Positions 1 through 7,999 of a stretch of 64,000 nucleotides of DNA are shown one piece after another. The notes beneath the pieces were generated by a model that saw only the letters and a program-made list of their open reading frames with translations, searched no databases and was not told the origin of the DNA. This stretch comes from Chloroflexota bacterium (GTDB taxonomy: Bacteria; Chloroflexota; Dehalococcoidia; Bin125). Within the stretch, counting starts at the first letter, position 1. Each line of letters begins with the position of its first letter. Position numbers and translations under genes: made by a program. Location of the stretch: assembly GCA_028874365.1 (NCBI GenBank), contig JAPPJZ010000044.1:1-64000 (forward strand), given 5' to 3'.

Positions 1-485
1 CCCCCACCTCATACCTCCACGCGCCCCCCCCTACTCGCCCGGCCGCGGGCGCTGGGGCGCCGCTGGCCGGTGGTGTGGGGGGGGGGGGGGCCCCCACTCC
101 CACTCGCCCCCCGCCGGTGAGGCGGGGGAGATGTCTCGTAGAAGCCTGCCCCGCACTTGATGCGGGGACAGAGGGGCGCTCCCCGCCTGTCACAGTCCGA
201 TGCCCCGTACTTGATGCGGGGACAGAGGAGGGCTCCCCACCTACCACAGCCCGACGCCCCGCACTTGATGCGGGGACAGAGGAGGGCTCCCCACCTACCA
301 CAGCCCGACGCCCCGCACTTGATGCGGGGCCCAGACCCCGATCGCCGCACTCCCGTTCCCCGACTCGATCGGCAACCCGCTCCGATCTCCGATCCCGTCT
401 GCCTCTGGGCGTGGGCTAGCGTGAGGGTTCCGCCGTGCCTGAACGCGTTCTCTATCCTGATCCTCTGACCGGATCGAGGTGAACC
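1..485. repeat. Gene-free start of window with 54-bp tandem repeats
   Basis: No convincing gene lies before 486. Four units with a 54-bp period occur at about 139-330; the shared core ACTTGATGCGGGG starts at 155, 209, 263 and 317, and units 2-4 are nearly identical. Each unit carries the small hairpin CCCCGCACTTGATGCGGGG. The open frames running through it (75-419 and 157-468) are products of the 18-codon period and are not believable proteins. The same core recurs at 4830 and twice at 18101-18190, so it is a dispersed family. The stretch around 80-90 is a G homopolymer. TATCCT at 451-456 is a possible -10 box for the following gene. Confidence 0.85.
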
Positions 486-1634
486 ATGCCCGTCGAGTTC
501 CTGGGAATGATCGGCGTCAAGCCGTCCGAGTCCAACGCCGCCATGCACATCATTGGCGGCGGCATCGACCACGACTACCTCTGTCGATTCACCAGGGCCC
601 ACGAAGACTCCGACTTCGACGGCGTCCTCGTCGGCTATACCTCCGGCGCCGCCGACGGCCTCCACGTCGCCCAGGCCGCCGCTGCCTGCAGCGAGCGCAT
701 CAAGTTCCTCATCGCCCACCGGCCCGGATTCGTCGCCCCCACCCTCGCCGCCCGCAAGTTCGCCACCCTCGACTTCTTCACCAACGGCCGCGTCTCCGTC
801 CACATCATCACCGGCGGACACGATGTCGAGCAGCGCCGCGACGGCGACTGGAAGGACCACGACGAGCGCTACCGCCGCACCGACGAGTACCTCAGCATCC
901 TCCGCCGCACGCTGGAGCACGACGCCCACGGCCGCGAGCCCTTCGACTTCGACGGCGAGTTCTACCAGGTCGTCGGCCAGAACCCCGAGGTCACGCCAAT
1001 CCAGCCGGACGGCATTCCGCTCTACTTCGGCGGCGCGTCCGACATCGCATTCGAAATCGGCGTCAAGCACGCCGACGTCTACATGATGTGGGGCGAACCC
1101 CGCGCCTCGATCGCCTCGACCATCGAGCGCGTCCACGAAGGCGCCGCCCGGCATGACCGCAAGCCCAGACTCTCCGTCTCCTTCCGCCCGATCATCGCCC
1201 CGACCGAGGAGCAGGCCTGGGAGAAGGCCCACAACTATCTCGCCGCGGTGCAAAAGCTGTCCAAGCAACCGCTCGACTTCCGCCCGCAGTCGCGCGGCTC
1301 GCAGCGCCTGCTCGAGTTCGCCGCCCAGGGCGAAATCCACGACGAGCGCCTCTGGATGCCCATCGCCGGAGCCACCGGCGCCGCCGGCAACAGCACCGCC
1401 CTCGTCGGCACGCCCGAGCAGGTCGCCGAAGTCCTGCTCAAGTACATCGACCTCGGCGTCACCACCATCCTCATCCGAGGCTTCGAACCCCTCCCCGACG
1501 CCATCGACTACGGCAAGGAACTCATCCCCATGGTCAAAGCCGAAGTCGCCCGCCGCGACTCAGAATCCCGCTCCTCCTCGCAGGGGGAGCTGCCGAAGGC
1601 TGAGGGGGTCCCTTCCGCAGCGGTCGCGGACTGA
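486..1634 (+). CDS. LLM-class flavin-dependent monooxygenase, SsuD-like
   Basis: A 382-residue bacterial luciferase-like (TIM-barrel) monooxygenase. It resembles alkanesulfonate monooxygenase SsuD, which uses reduced FMN and O2 to desulfonate alkanesulfonates. The strongest evidence is residues 107-130, where HIITGGHDVEQRRDGDWKDH followed by DERY matches the SsuD signature after the barrel strand. Start ATG 486 is preceded by GAGGTG at 476-481. No SsuE reductase or sulfonate transporter is nearby, so the true substrate is uncertain. The last ~22 residues (from about 1566) are encoded by a dispersed repeat, shown by the peptide SSSQGELPKAEG, and are probably not part of the original fold. The M28-like gene follows 11 bp downstream, so the two may be cotranscribed. 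Confidence 0.85.
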   Translation: MPVEFLGMIGVKPSESNAAMHIIGGGIDHDYLCRFTRAHEDSDFDGVLVGYTSGAADGLHVAQAAAACSERIKFLIAHRPGFVAPTLAARKFATLDFFTNGRVSVHIITGGHDVEQRRDGDWKDHDERYRRTDEYLSILRRTLEHDAHGREPFDFDGEFYQVVGQNPEVTPIQPDGIPLYFGGASDIAFEIGVKHADVYMMWGEPRASIASTIERVHEGAARHDRKPRLSVSFRPIIAPTEEQAWEKAHNYLAAVQKLSKQPLDFRPQSRGSQRLLEFAAQGEIHDERLWMPIAGATGAAGNSTALVGTPEQVAEVLLKYIDLGVTTILIRGFEPLPDAIDYGKELIPMVKAEVARRDSESRSSSQGELPKAEGVPSAAVAD

Positions 1635-1645
1635 GTGGCCTAACC

Positions 1646-2776
1646 GTGAACGACGCCGAACGACGCATCCGCGCCTATGAGGAGATGGGCATCCACCGCA
1701 CCGGCCGCGAGGCCGACAACGCGACGACCTGGTGGATGATCGAAGAGCTGCGCAAGCTCGTCGTTGACGCCGCCTGGCAGACCTGGCGCTTCCCCCGCGT
1801 CGAAATCCACGACGCCTCAATCCGCTTCGGCCCCTGGGACATTCCCGCCGTCCCGACTTTCGACAGCGCCTTCACCGACCACAACGGCCTCACCGGAACA
1901 CTTCGCACCGACAACGGCCCCGGAATCGTCGTCTGGGAGTTCGGTCACGACGACCAGGAGCGCATGGCCGCCGGCATCTACTCGTCCTTCGAACTCGCCC
2001 GCCAGGACGGCGCAGACGGCGTCATCCTCGTCATGGGCGACCCCGACGGCCATCCCGTCCTGCGCAATGCCGAGCGCCCCCTCGACCCCATCGAGCTACC
2101 GGTCCTCCAGGTCGCCCCAATCGACGCCGGACCTCTCCTCGACGCTGTCGGTTCCGAAATCACCATGATCAGCGACGGCGGACGCGTTGACGCGCCCGCC
2201 GACAACGTGACCGCAACGATTCCCGGCACCGATCCCGACGCTTCACCCGTCGTCCTGATGACGCCCAAGTCAGGCTGGTACACCTGCGCCGCCGAGCGCG
2301 GCGGCGGCATCGCCGTCTGGCTCGAAGTCGCCGGACGGATCGCCGCCAATCCCGGCCGACGCACCCTCAATCTCGTCGCCTCCAGTGGACACGAACTCCA
2401 CCACCTCGGCCTCGACCACTACATCCAAGAGCTCGGCGACGCCGCCCACGACGTCCACGCGTGGCTGCATCTCGGAGCGTCCATCGGCTCACGCAACGGC
2501 AATCCCAGCTACGCCGCCTCCGACGACGAACTCTTCAACGTCGCCACCGACGCCCTCAACGCCCACGGCCTCGAACGCCGAGCCTTCCCCGTCGGCAACG
2601 CCGGCTTCGGAGAGGCCCGCAACATCGGAGAAATCAACGGCCGCTTCGCCTCCATCCTCGGCGGTCACCCCTACTTCCACAGCCCCCAAGACACTTACGA
2701 CCGCTGCATCGACCCCGAATCCTTGGCCAAACACACCGACGCGGTTGAAGCCATCGTGCGATCAATGATCGGCTAG
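1646..2776 (+). CDS. M28-family-like metallopeptidase homologue
   Basis: A 376-residue soluble protein with the overall plan of M28 aminopeptidases: an inserted apical/PA-like part near 80-180 and a peptidase-like core from about 200. Recognisable stretches are SSGHELHHLGLDHY (247-259) and GGHPYFHSPQDTYDRC (339-354), the latter matching the final His region of M28 enzymes. The usual first ligand pair (HxD) is not seen; the corresponding place reads MTPKSGWYTCAAERGG, so catalysis is uncertain. Start is GTG 1646, 11 bp after the SsuD-like gene, suggesting one transcript. It converges with the methyltransferase gene, whose stop lies 5 bp beyond this one. Confidence 0.65.
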   Translation: MNDAERRIRAYEEMGIHRTGREADNATTWWMIEELRKLVVDAAWQTWRFPRVEIHDASIRFGPWDIPAVPTFDSAFTDHNGLTGTLRTDNGPGIVVWEFGHDDQERMAAGIYSSFELARQDGADGVILVMGDPDGHPVLRNAERPLDPIELPVLQVAPIDAGPLLDAVGSEITMISDGGRVDAPADNVTATIPGTDPDASPVVLMTPKSGWYTCAAERGGGIAVWLEVAGRIAANPGRRTLNLVASSGHELHHLGLDHYIQELGDAAHDVHAWLHLGASIGSRNGNPSYAASDDELFNVATDALNAHGLERRAFPVGNAGFGEARNIGEINGRFASILGGHPYFHSPQDTYDRCIDPESLAKHTDAVEAIVRSMIG

Positions 2777-2781
2777 ACCGC

Positions 2782-3516
2782 TCAAGCGACGTCAGCGCTC
2801 AACGCAATCAGCGGCGGCGACGCAAGGAAGTCATCCCAGAACGGATCGCTCCGACTGTCCGGTGCGAGTTGCAGGTCCACCCATTCGACGTTCACGAATC
2901 CAGCGTCGCTGAGCGCGTGGTGGTACGTCTCGGGCTCGAGGTAGTAGTTGTCGAACGTGAAGTCCTCACCGCGTTGCGTCGTAAACCGGTAGCGGATCGG
3001 AGCTCCCTCGCGCAATGCACCCACGAGCGTGCGATCGAATCCGTACTTGGCCCAGACGCCGGCCCGGGCAGTCGGCGGATTGAAGCAGTTGTCATTGACC
3101 GCGACCAGTCGTCCGCCCGGGCGAAGCGCTCCCCGCGCTGCCTGACACATGCGCAGCAGTTGCGCCGGTGTGCTCGCATAGTTGAACAGGTACACCGCCG
3201 TGACGATGTCCGCGGGTTCCTCCGGCGCAAACTCGGCGGCGTCCTGACAGACATAGCGGCAACCGAGCGGCTCACGCCGTTCAGCCTCTCGCGCGAGTTC
3301 AACCATTTCGGCCGAGATATCAACTCCGGTCACCGCGGTGGCCCCGGCCTGCTTGATCCGTCGGGTATAGAAGCCGTCGCCGCAGGCGAGATCGTAGACC
3401 GCCGCTCCCCCGATGTCGCCGAGCAGCTGGAAGAGCGTGTACCCCTCCAGCGCCCCGCGGAACGGCAACTGTTTCGATTCCCGGTACTCACTGGCGATGG
3501 CGTCGTAGACCTCCAC
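2782..3516 (-). CDS. Class I SAM-dependent methyltransferase
   Basis: A 244-residue methyltransferase. SAM motif I is VYDLACGDGFYTRRI, followed by an acidic motif (VTGVDISAEMVELA) and motif IV-like DIVTAVYLFNYAS, giving a standard Rossmann methyltransferase of the ubiE/small-molecule type. The open frame extends upstream to 3648, but the GTG at 3516 is the likely start: AGGAG lies 8-12 nt before it, and the upstream part overlaps the 3' end of the CoA-transferase gene. That gene ends at 3531 on the same strand, so the two form a likely operon with a 14-bp gap. The substrate cannot be told from sequence. Confidence 0.85.
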   Translation of the reverse strand: MEVYDAIASEYRESKQLPFRGALEGYTLFQLLGDIGGAAVYDLACGDGFYTRRIKQAGATAVTGVDISAEMVELAREAERREPLGCRYVCQDAAEFAPEEPADIVTAVYLFNYASTPAQLLRMCQAARGALRPGGRLVAVNDNCFNPPTARAGVWAKYGFDRTLVGALREGAPIRYRFTTQRGEDFTFDNYYLEPETYHHALSDAGFVNVEWVDLQLAPDSRSDPFWDDFLASPPLIALSADVA

Positions 3517-3530
3517 GTCGAGCGCTCCTC

Positions 3531-4739
3531 TCAGATCACACGCGCGCGTCGCAGGCGTGCCAACTGCGGTCTCGACGACTGGCACAGTTCGCTCAGGACG
3601 TGCTCCGTATGCTCGCCCAGGCGCGGCGGCGGACGCCGAATCGCCCACGGACTCCCACTCAGCTGGTACGGCGCGCCCGGCAGCCTGACCGGCTCCTCGA
3701 ACTCAGGGTGTTCGATCTCCGTCCAGAACTCCCTCGCCGCCAGATGCTCCGATTCTGCCACCTCGCCAATCGTATGCACCGGCTGAAACGAGATATGGTT
3801 CTCGCCGAACAGCTCCATCAACTCGGCCCTGGTCCGTTCCTTCATCCACGGATGCCAGAATGCATCGAGCTCCTCCGTGTGCTGGAATGCCAGCCAGCGG
3901 TTCTTCAGCCGCTCATCGTGCTGCCAGTCGGGATCGCCTAGCAGCTCCATGAAGCGGTTCCACTGACGGTCGACCATCGTGATCACTTCGTAGTAGCCGT
4001 CTCTGACCGGCGTCACCTGCCACGGATAAAACGCGTTCATGTGCGTCCCCGCCCGACCGCGCGCTTGCCCCGTAAACACGAACGGTGCCACCCCCGCACC
4101 CGCCATCACGTTGCTGATGATGTCCACAATCGAGAGCCAGGCGTGCTGGCCCAGCCCATCCTCGCGCGTCGCTCGACGAGCCAGTATGGCGGCGATCGCG
4201 GCGTGGATCCCCCCCTGGAACTGCGGCGCGTCGTACGGCAACCCCAGCGGCGGGCGATCCGGATCGCCGATCTTGAACGAAATCCCACTGGCCAGCGAAG
4301 CAATCAACGACTCCGCCTGCCAGTCCTCCCGCTGAGTCCCGATGCCAAAGACGGTGATCGTGACCTGGTTGAAATCTGGGGCGTCCGCCGACAGGTCCTC
4401 CCAGGTCAAGCCGAGCGCTCGTTGCTCAGCGATGTGGCGTGACGTGATCACCAACCCGCAGCGCTGCGCCAGATCGCGGTACAGCCGGCGACCGGCCGCA
4501 CACTCCACGTTCAACGTCACACTGCGCTTGTTCGTGTCCAGAAACAGGTGCAGCCCGCTGCGTTCGCGCCCCGGCTCATCCGCCGGGAACGGAGACTTCC
4601 GCCGAACCTCGTCACCACCAGGTGCCTCAACCTTGATCACGTCCGCCCCAAGCTCCGCCAACAACTTGCCCGCATAGGAGGCGGCGATCCCACCGCCGTC
4701 CTCAAGCACCGCGAATCCGTCCAAAGCAGCCTCAGCCAT
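3531..4739 (-). CDS. CaiB/BaiF family (class III) CoA-transferase
   Basis: A 402-residue family III CoA-transferase, which swaps CoA between acyl-CoA and free acid. Family marks are the N-terminal AGKLLAELGADVIKVEAPGG, the NKRSVTLNV stretch, and the proposed catalytic Asp in LPYDAPQFQGGIHAA, which aligns without gaps to the Asp of the other two CoA-transferases in this window. Start ATG 4739 is chosen because upstream codons fall in a dispersed hairpin repeat. A TAGCCT hexamer lies 7 nt before the ATG with no ribosome-binding site, suggesting a leaderless message. The methyltransferase gene follows 14 bp downstream. The acid substrate is unknown. Confidence 0.85.
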   Translation of the reverse strand: MAEAALDGFAVLEDGGGIAASYAGKLLAELGADVIKVEAPGGDEVRRKSPFPADEPGRERSGLHLFLDTNKRSVTLNVECAAGRRLYRDLAQRCGLVITSRHIAEQRALGLTWEDLSADAPDFNQVTITVFGIGTQREDWQAESLIASLASGISFKIGDPDRPPLGLPYDAPQFQGGIHAAIAAILARRATREDGLGQHAWLSIVDIISNVMAGAGVAPFVFTGQARGRAGTHMNAFYPWQVTPVRDGYYEVITMVDRQWNRFMELLGDPDWQHDERLKNRWLAFQHTEELDAFWHPWMKERTRAELMELFGENHISFQPVHTIGEVAESEHLAAREFWTEIEHPEFEEPVRLPGAPYQLSGSPWAIRRPPPRLGEHTEHVLSELCQSSRPQLARLRRARVI

Positions 4740-4746
4740 GCGGGTC

Positions 4747-4752
4747 AGGCTA
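4747..4752 (-). promoter_or_regulatory. Putative -10 box of a leaderless transcript
   Basis: On the minus strand TAGCCT ends 7 nt before the ATG at 4739, and no Shine-Dalgarno sequence lies between. The same arrangement appears at 22484-22489 and 30889-30894. No good -35 element is visible. This is inference from spacing only. Confidence 0.35.
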
Positions 4753-4778
4753 CCCTCTCCTTCGAGTGTGGCAGTTCT

Positions 4779-4867
4779 GGTCCCCTCTCCCACTGGGAGA
4801 GGGCTAGAGCCTGCCCCCGCGAAGCCTGCCCCGCACTCGATGCGGGGGCGGGGGGTGAGCGCTCCCC
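4779..4867. repeat. Dispersed hairpin (REP-like) repeat
   Basis: It begins with CCCCTCTCCCACTGGGAGAG, which folds on itself, continues through a GCCCCCGCGAAG part and ends with the CTCGATGCGGGGG core that is also found in the tandem array at 139-330. It therefore joins two repeat families seen elsewhere in the window. It lies between two divergent genes. Confidence 0.8.
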
Positions 4868-4888
4868 ACTCTGCGATGGAGGCATCCG

Positions 4889-5710
4889 ATGGACAACCTG
4901 AGCGGCAAGGTCGCGCTGATCACCGGCGCAGGATCGGGAATCGGACGCGGTATCGCACTCGCCTGCGCCGACGAGGGCATGCACGTCATCCTCGCCGATG
5001 TCCAGGAAGGCACCGCGCAAGCGGTGGCGGCAGAGGTCGAAGCCAGGGAAGTCCAGGCCCTGCCCGTCGACCTCGACGTCACCGACACCGTCGGCTACGA
5101 ATGGCTCGCCGAGCAGGTCTACGCCGAGTTCGGCGAACTCAACCTGCTCGTCAACAACGCCGGCGTCCTCACCGGCGGAGTCGTCAGCGAGGCAACCCAG
5201 GCCGATTGGGACTGGACCTTCTCGGTCAACATGTACGGCATCGTCAACGGCGTCCAGACCTTCCTCCCCCGCATGCGTGCCCAGGACGGCGAAGCGCACA
5301 TCGTCAATACCGTCTCAATGGCCGGGCTGCGGCTCAACGAGGTCATCCCACTCGGCGTCTACAGCGCCAGCAAGCACGCCGCCTTCGCCTACTCCGAATC
5401 CCTGCGCGACGAACTGGCGGCCGAGGGCATCGGCGTCTCCGCCCTCTGCCCCGGCGGCGTCGACACCCTCATCGGCGAAGCCGGCCGCAACCGTCCCGAC
5501 CAGTACGGCGGCGCAACCGACGGCGCAGCGCGAGGATTCAGCCCCGGCGCCATGTCTCAGCAAATGGACCCGGAAGACGTCGGCCGCATCGTCATCAAGG
5601 GAGTCAAGGCCAACCGCTGGCTGATCTTCTCCCACCCCGAGCTGCGTCCCCATGTCGAGCGCCGCTACCAGCGCATCATGGACGACTTCGACTTCTTCGC
5701 CAACTCCTGA
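4889..5710 (+). CDS. Short-chain dehydrogenase/reductase (SDR)
   Basis: A 273-residue classical SDR that oxidises or reduces an alcohol/ketone with NAD(P). The cofactor motif TGAGSGIG is at about 12-19, followed by LVNNAG near 87, the catalytic Ser in NTVSMAGL and the catalytic YSASK near 157-161, all in the normal order and spacing. Length is typical. Start ATG 4889 follows GGAGGCATCC, a reasonable ribosome-binding site. It is followed by a short hairpin repeat (5716-5751) and a metallo-beta-lactamase-fold gene on the same strand. The substrate is not predictable. Confidence 0.92.
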   Translation: MDNLSGKVALITGAGSGIGRGIALACADEGMHVILADVQEGTAQAVAAEVEAREVQALPVDLDVTDTVGYEWLAEQVYAEFGELNLLVNNAGVLTGGVVSEATQADWDWTFSVNMYGIVNGVQTFLPRMRAQDGEAHIVNTVSMAGLRLNEVIPLGVYSASKHAAFAYSESLRDELAAEGIGVSALCPGGVDTLIGEAGRNRPDQYGGATDGAARGFSPGAMSQQMDPEDVGRIVIKGVKANRWLIFSHPELRPHVERRYQRIMDDFDFFANS

Positions 5711-5715
5711 CCGCT

Positions 5716-5751
5716 GGTCCCCTCTCCCCCTGGGAGAGGGTTAGGGTGAGA
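5716..5751. repeat. Dispersed hairpin (REP-like) repeat
   Basis: CCCTCTCCCCCTGGGAGAGG is followed by GTTAGGGTGAG. It is a short copy of the family at 4779, 6763, 27211, 32960 and 43132, placed between two same-strand genes. It could act as a terminator or mRNA-stabilising hairpin, but there is no T run. Confidence 0.8.
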
Positions 5752-5788
5752 GCGCTAGCAGCAATGGCGCAGGAACGAGCAATCTGGA

Positions 5789-6739
5789 ATGAGCACCGAA
5801 CACACCGCCCCGACCGACATCCTCCCCGATCCCGAGGTCGTCGAAGTCTCCGCCGGCATCTACGCCTACATCCAACACGATGGATCCTGGTGCCTGAACA
5901 ATCCGGCCTTCATCGACGTGGGCGACCAGGTAGTCGCCATCGACGCCTGCGCCAACGAGCGCCGCACCAGACTCTTCCGCGAGGCCATCGCCGAGGTCTC
6001 CAGCAATCCGGTGCGGACTCTGGTCAACACGCACTCGCACATGGACCACACGTATGGCAACTGCCTCTTCGCCGACGATGCAGTGATCATCGGACACAGG
6101 AACTGCCGCGGCGACATCCTGCGCGACGCGCCCAATCAGCGCGAGCGCGTGTCGGTGATGTTCCCCACGGTCGAGTGGGGTGAAGTCACGCCCGTCGCCC
6201 CAAACGTCGTCTTCGACGACACGATGACGCTCTACGCCGGAGACCTCGAACTGCAACTGATTTACGTCTCACCCGCGCACACAATGACCGATGCCGTCGT
6301 CTGGATCCCCGAACGCCGGATCCTGATCGCCGGCGACATCATCTTCAACCAGGGAACCCCGTTCGCGTTGATGGGCTCGGTCGCGGGCTGGCGCGCGGCC
6401 CTCGAACGACTGAAGCAACTCCCGATCGAGACGGTCATCGCCGGCCACGGTCCGGTCGCCGGCGCGTCCGTCCTCGACGAGGTCGACGCATACCTGGAGT
6501 TCGTCCAGGACTCCGCCAGAGCCGCATTCGACGCCGGAGTCGATCCGCTGCAAGCCGCCCGCGACCTCGACCTCGGCCGCTTCGGCGAATGGACCGACGA
6601 GGAGCGAATCGTCGGCAACCTCCACCGCGCCTACAGCGAACTCCGCGGCGAGGAATGGGGAGCCGAGATCGACATGGCCACCGCCTTTGGCCAGATGATT
6701 GAGTTCAACGGCGGCCAACCGCTCCGGTGTTTGGCGTAG
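5789..6739 (+). CDS. MBL-fold metallo-hydrolase
   Basis: A 316-residue metallo-beta-lactamase-fold hydrolase. The binuclear zinc motif is NTHSHMDHTYGN (HxHxDH, residues 82-87), a third ligand region is SPAHTMTDAVVW, the bridging Asp is in LIAGDIIFN, and the last His is in VIAGHGPVAG. The arrangement resembles the SoxH/cyclase-like group of MBL proteins annotated as quinoprotein relay or alkylsulfatase-like hydrolases. Start ATG 5789; the ribosome-binding site is weak. It follows the SDR gene with a repeat between. The substrate is unknown. Confidence 0.88.
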   Translation: MSTEHTAPTDILPDPEVVEVSAGIYAYIQHDGSWCLNNPAFIDVGDQVVAIDACANERRTRLFREAIAEVSSNPVRTLVNTHSHMDHTYGNCLFADDAVIIGHRNCRGDILRDAPNQRERVSVMFPTVEWGEVTPVAPNVVFDDTMTLYAGDLELQLIYVSPAHTMTDAVVWIPERRILIAGDIIFNQGTPFALMGSVAGWRAALERLKQLPIETVIAGHGPVAGASVLDEVDAYLEFVQDSARAAFDAGVDPLQAARDLDLGRFGEWTDEERIVGNLHRAYSELRGEEWGAEIDMATAFGQMIEFNGGQPLRCLA

Positions 6740-6762
6740 GTAGCGCGCCAACCTCCCACTCC

Positions 6763-6799
6763 GTTCCGCTCTCCCCGCGGGAGAGGGTTAGGGTGAGGG
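6763..6799. repeat. Dispersed hairpin (REP-like) repeat
   Basis: CTCTCCCCGCGGGAGAG followed by GGTTAGGGTGAGGG. It lies between the convergent ends of the MBL-fold gene and the first diiron paralogue, where the hairpin could act as a bidirectional transcription block. Confidence 0.8.
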
Positions 6800-6832
6800 C
6801 CCAATGCCGTCCCGGTCAGCGAGACTCCAGAA

Positions 6833-7927
6833 CTAGACCGGGATCTTCTCCTCTTCCTCCAGTTCGACCATCCCGGCCCACTTCCGCAGTTCCTCGTTCA
6901 GCCGGTCATCCCGATCGCCCAGGTGGCACTGCCTCAGATAGCCGAGGTACGTCTCGACCTGCTCGCGCCGCAGCTCCGCCACATCCGCCATCGCCTCTTC
7001 GGCGCCTTCGCGGCCGTCGCCCATCACCACGGCCAGCGCGCTGTAGAGCGTGTCGTCGCCGTCCTTGGCCAGGTACCACTCGGCCTTGTTCAGGTACCGA
7101 TGGATCTCTTCCCGCCGAATCGGCTCCTTCAGCATCAGGTAACGCATGTGATCGACGAAGTACGCCAGGTGCCGTTCGATGTCCTGCTGGCAGAGCTCGT
7201 AGATTGTCCGCTCCGCGTCCGTCTGAGCCAGTTGCTCACCGTGACGCAGCAACGCGATCAACATCGCATCGTGCATGATCGACGCGACGCAGAACTCGCT
7301 GAACGTGTACGACTGCGTCAGCGGCAGGAACTTCCAGTTGCGCCCGCCCCGGCCGAGTCCGCCGCCATTCGCCAGGGCCCGCTTGCGCCAGACCTCGTAC
7401 AGCCGCGCCGCATCGAAGACGACCGTGCCGAGGAACAACTTGACTTCGATGTAGCCATAGGAAATCTCCTGCAGCCAGCGACCAGTCGTCTGTGCCTTGG
7501 TCCAGCCGTACTCCGACATCAAGGTCGCAATCTGGCAGACCGCGCGCTCCAGGTCCGAGCCGATCGGCTCTAGTGACTCCCAGGGAATGTCGGCCGATGA
7601 GTTCCAGCGATCGGCAATGGCATCCTCATACAGCCCTGCGCAGAGATCCGACCAGACTTCAGACTTGTTGAAGATCGAGTACCCCATCTGCTCGGTGCGC
7701 GTGTCGGGAATCGCGCCGCGCGGGATCTCCGTGTTGTTCTCCCAGTACTCCGGCACTTCACCGTAGACATCGACGTTCAGGTACTCGAAACGCAGGCCGC
7801 CGTTCTCCGGCGTCGCCTGCTCCTTCGCCTTGACCCCCCAGTGCACCGGCGTGTCCAGCCAATCCGAGGGCAACCCCGACGCTTCAAGGCGTTCCTTGGC
7901 CGCAGCGACAACATCGTTCTCAGACAT
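6833..7927 (-). CDS. Ferritin-like diiron protein paralogue lacking metal ligands
   Basis: A 364-residue protein homologous along its length to the product of the neighbouring gene at 8000-9067; both contain RKRALANGGG in the same place. The neighbour keeps a diiron site. In this copy DEARH has become DAARL (172-176), the Glu of helix 3 is Asp220, and QDESRH reads QDIERH (I250), so at least three or four of the six usual ligands are gone. The fold is probably kept. This suggests a pseudoenzyme or regulatory/structural subunit of a heteromer. ATG 7927 is preceded by AGAGGAG. A strong hairpin separates it from the upstream paralogue. Confidence 0.75.
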   Translation of the reverse strand: MSENDVVAAAKERLEASGLPSDWLDTPVHWGVKAKEQATPENGGLRFEYLNVDVYGEVPEYWENNTEIPRGAIPDTRTEQMGYSIFNKSEVWSDLCAGLYEDAIADRWNSSADIPWESLEPIGSDLERAVCQIATLMSEYGWTKAQTTGRWLQEISYGYIEVKLFLGTVVFDAARLYEVWRKRALANGGGLGRGGRNWKFLPLTQSYTFSEFCVASIMHDAMLIALLRHGEQLAQTDAERTIYELCQQDIERHLAYFVDHMRYLMLKEPIRREEIHRYLNKAEWYLAKDGDDTLYSALAVVMGDGREGAEEAMADVAELRREQVETYLGYLRQCHLGDRDDRLNEELRKWAGMVELEEEEKIPV

Positions 7928-7949
7928 GTCCGTTCTCCTCTGCAGACAA

Positions 7950-7979
7950 AAGCGGCGCGGGCCTCAACCCGCGCCGCTT
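7950..7979 (-). terminator. Intrinsic terminator/attenuator between the diiron paralogues
   Basis: A perfect 12-bp stem, AAGCGGCGCGGG with CCCGCGCCGCTT, closes a 6-nt loop. Read on the minus strand the stem runs directly into TTTTG. It lies 22 bp before the start of the second paralogue, so it could limit readthrough and set unequal levels of the two proteins. Confidence 0.75.
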
Positions 7980-7999
7980 GCCAACTCCGATGGCTGGTC

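Noticed and set aside
139-330. CRISPR array
   Set aside because: The 54-bp units are alike over their whole length, with no unique spacers and no cas genes.
75-468. Two small open frames in the tandem array
   Set aside because: They exist only because the repeat period is divisible by three; they have no start signal and low-complexity products.
4130-4300. Missing catalytic Asp in the CoA-transferase at 3531-4739
   Set aside because: A first alignment on the glycines suggested Gln at that place, but a gapless alignment with the other two copies puts the Asp of PYDAPQ in the right position.
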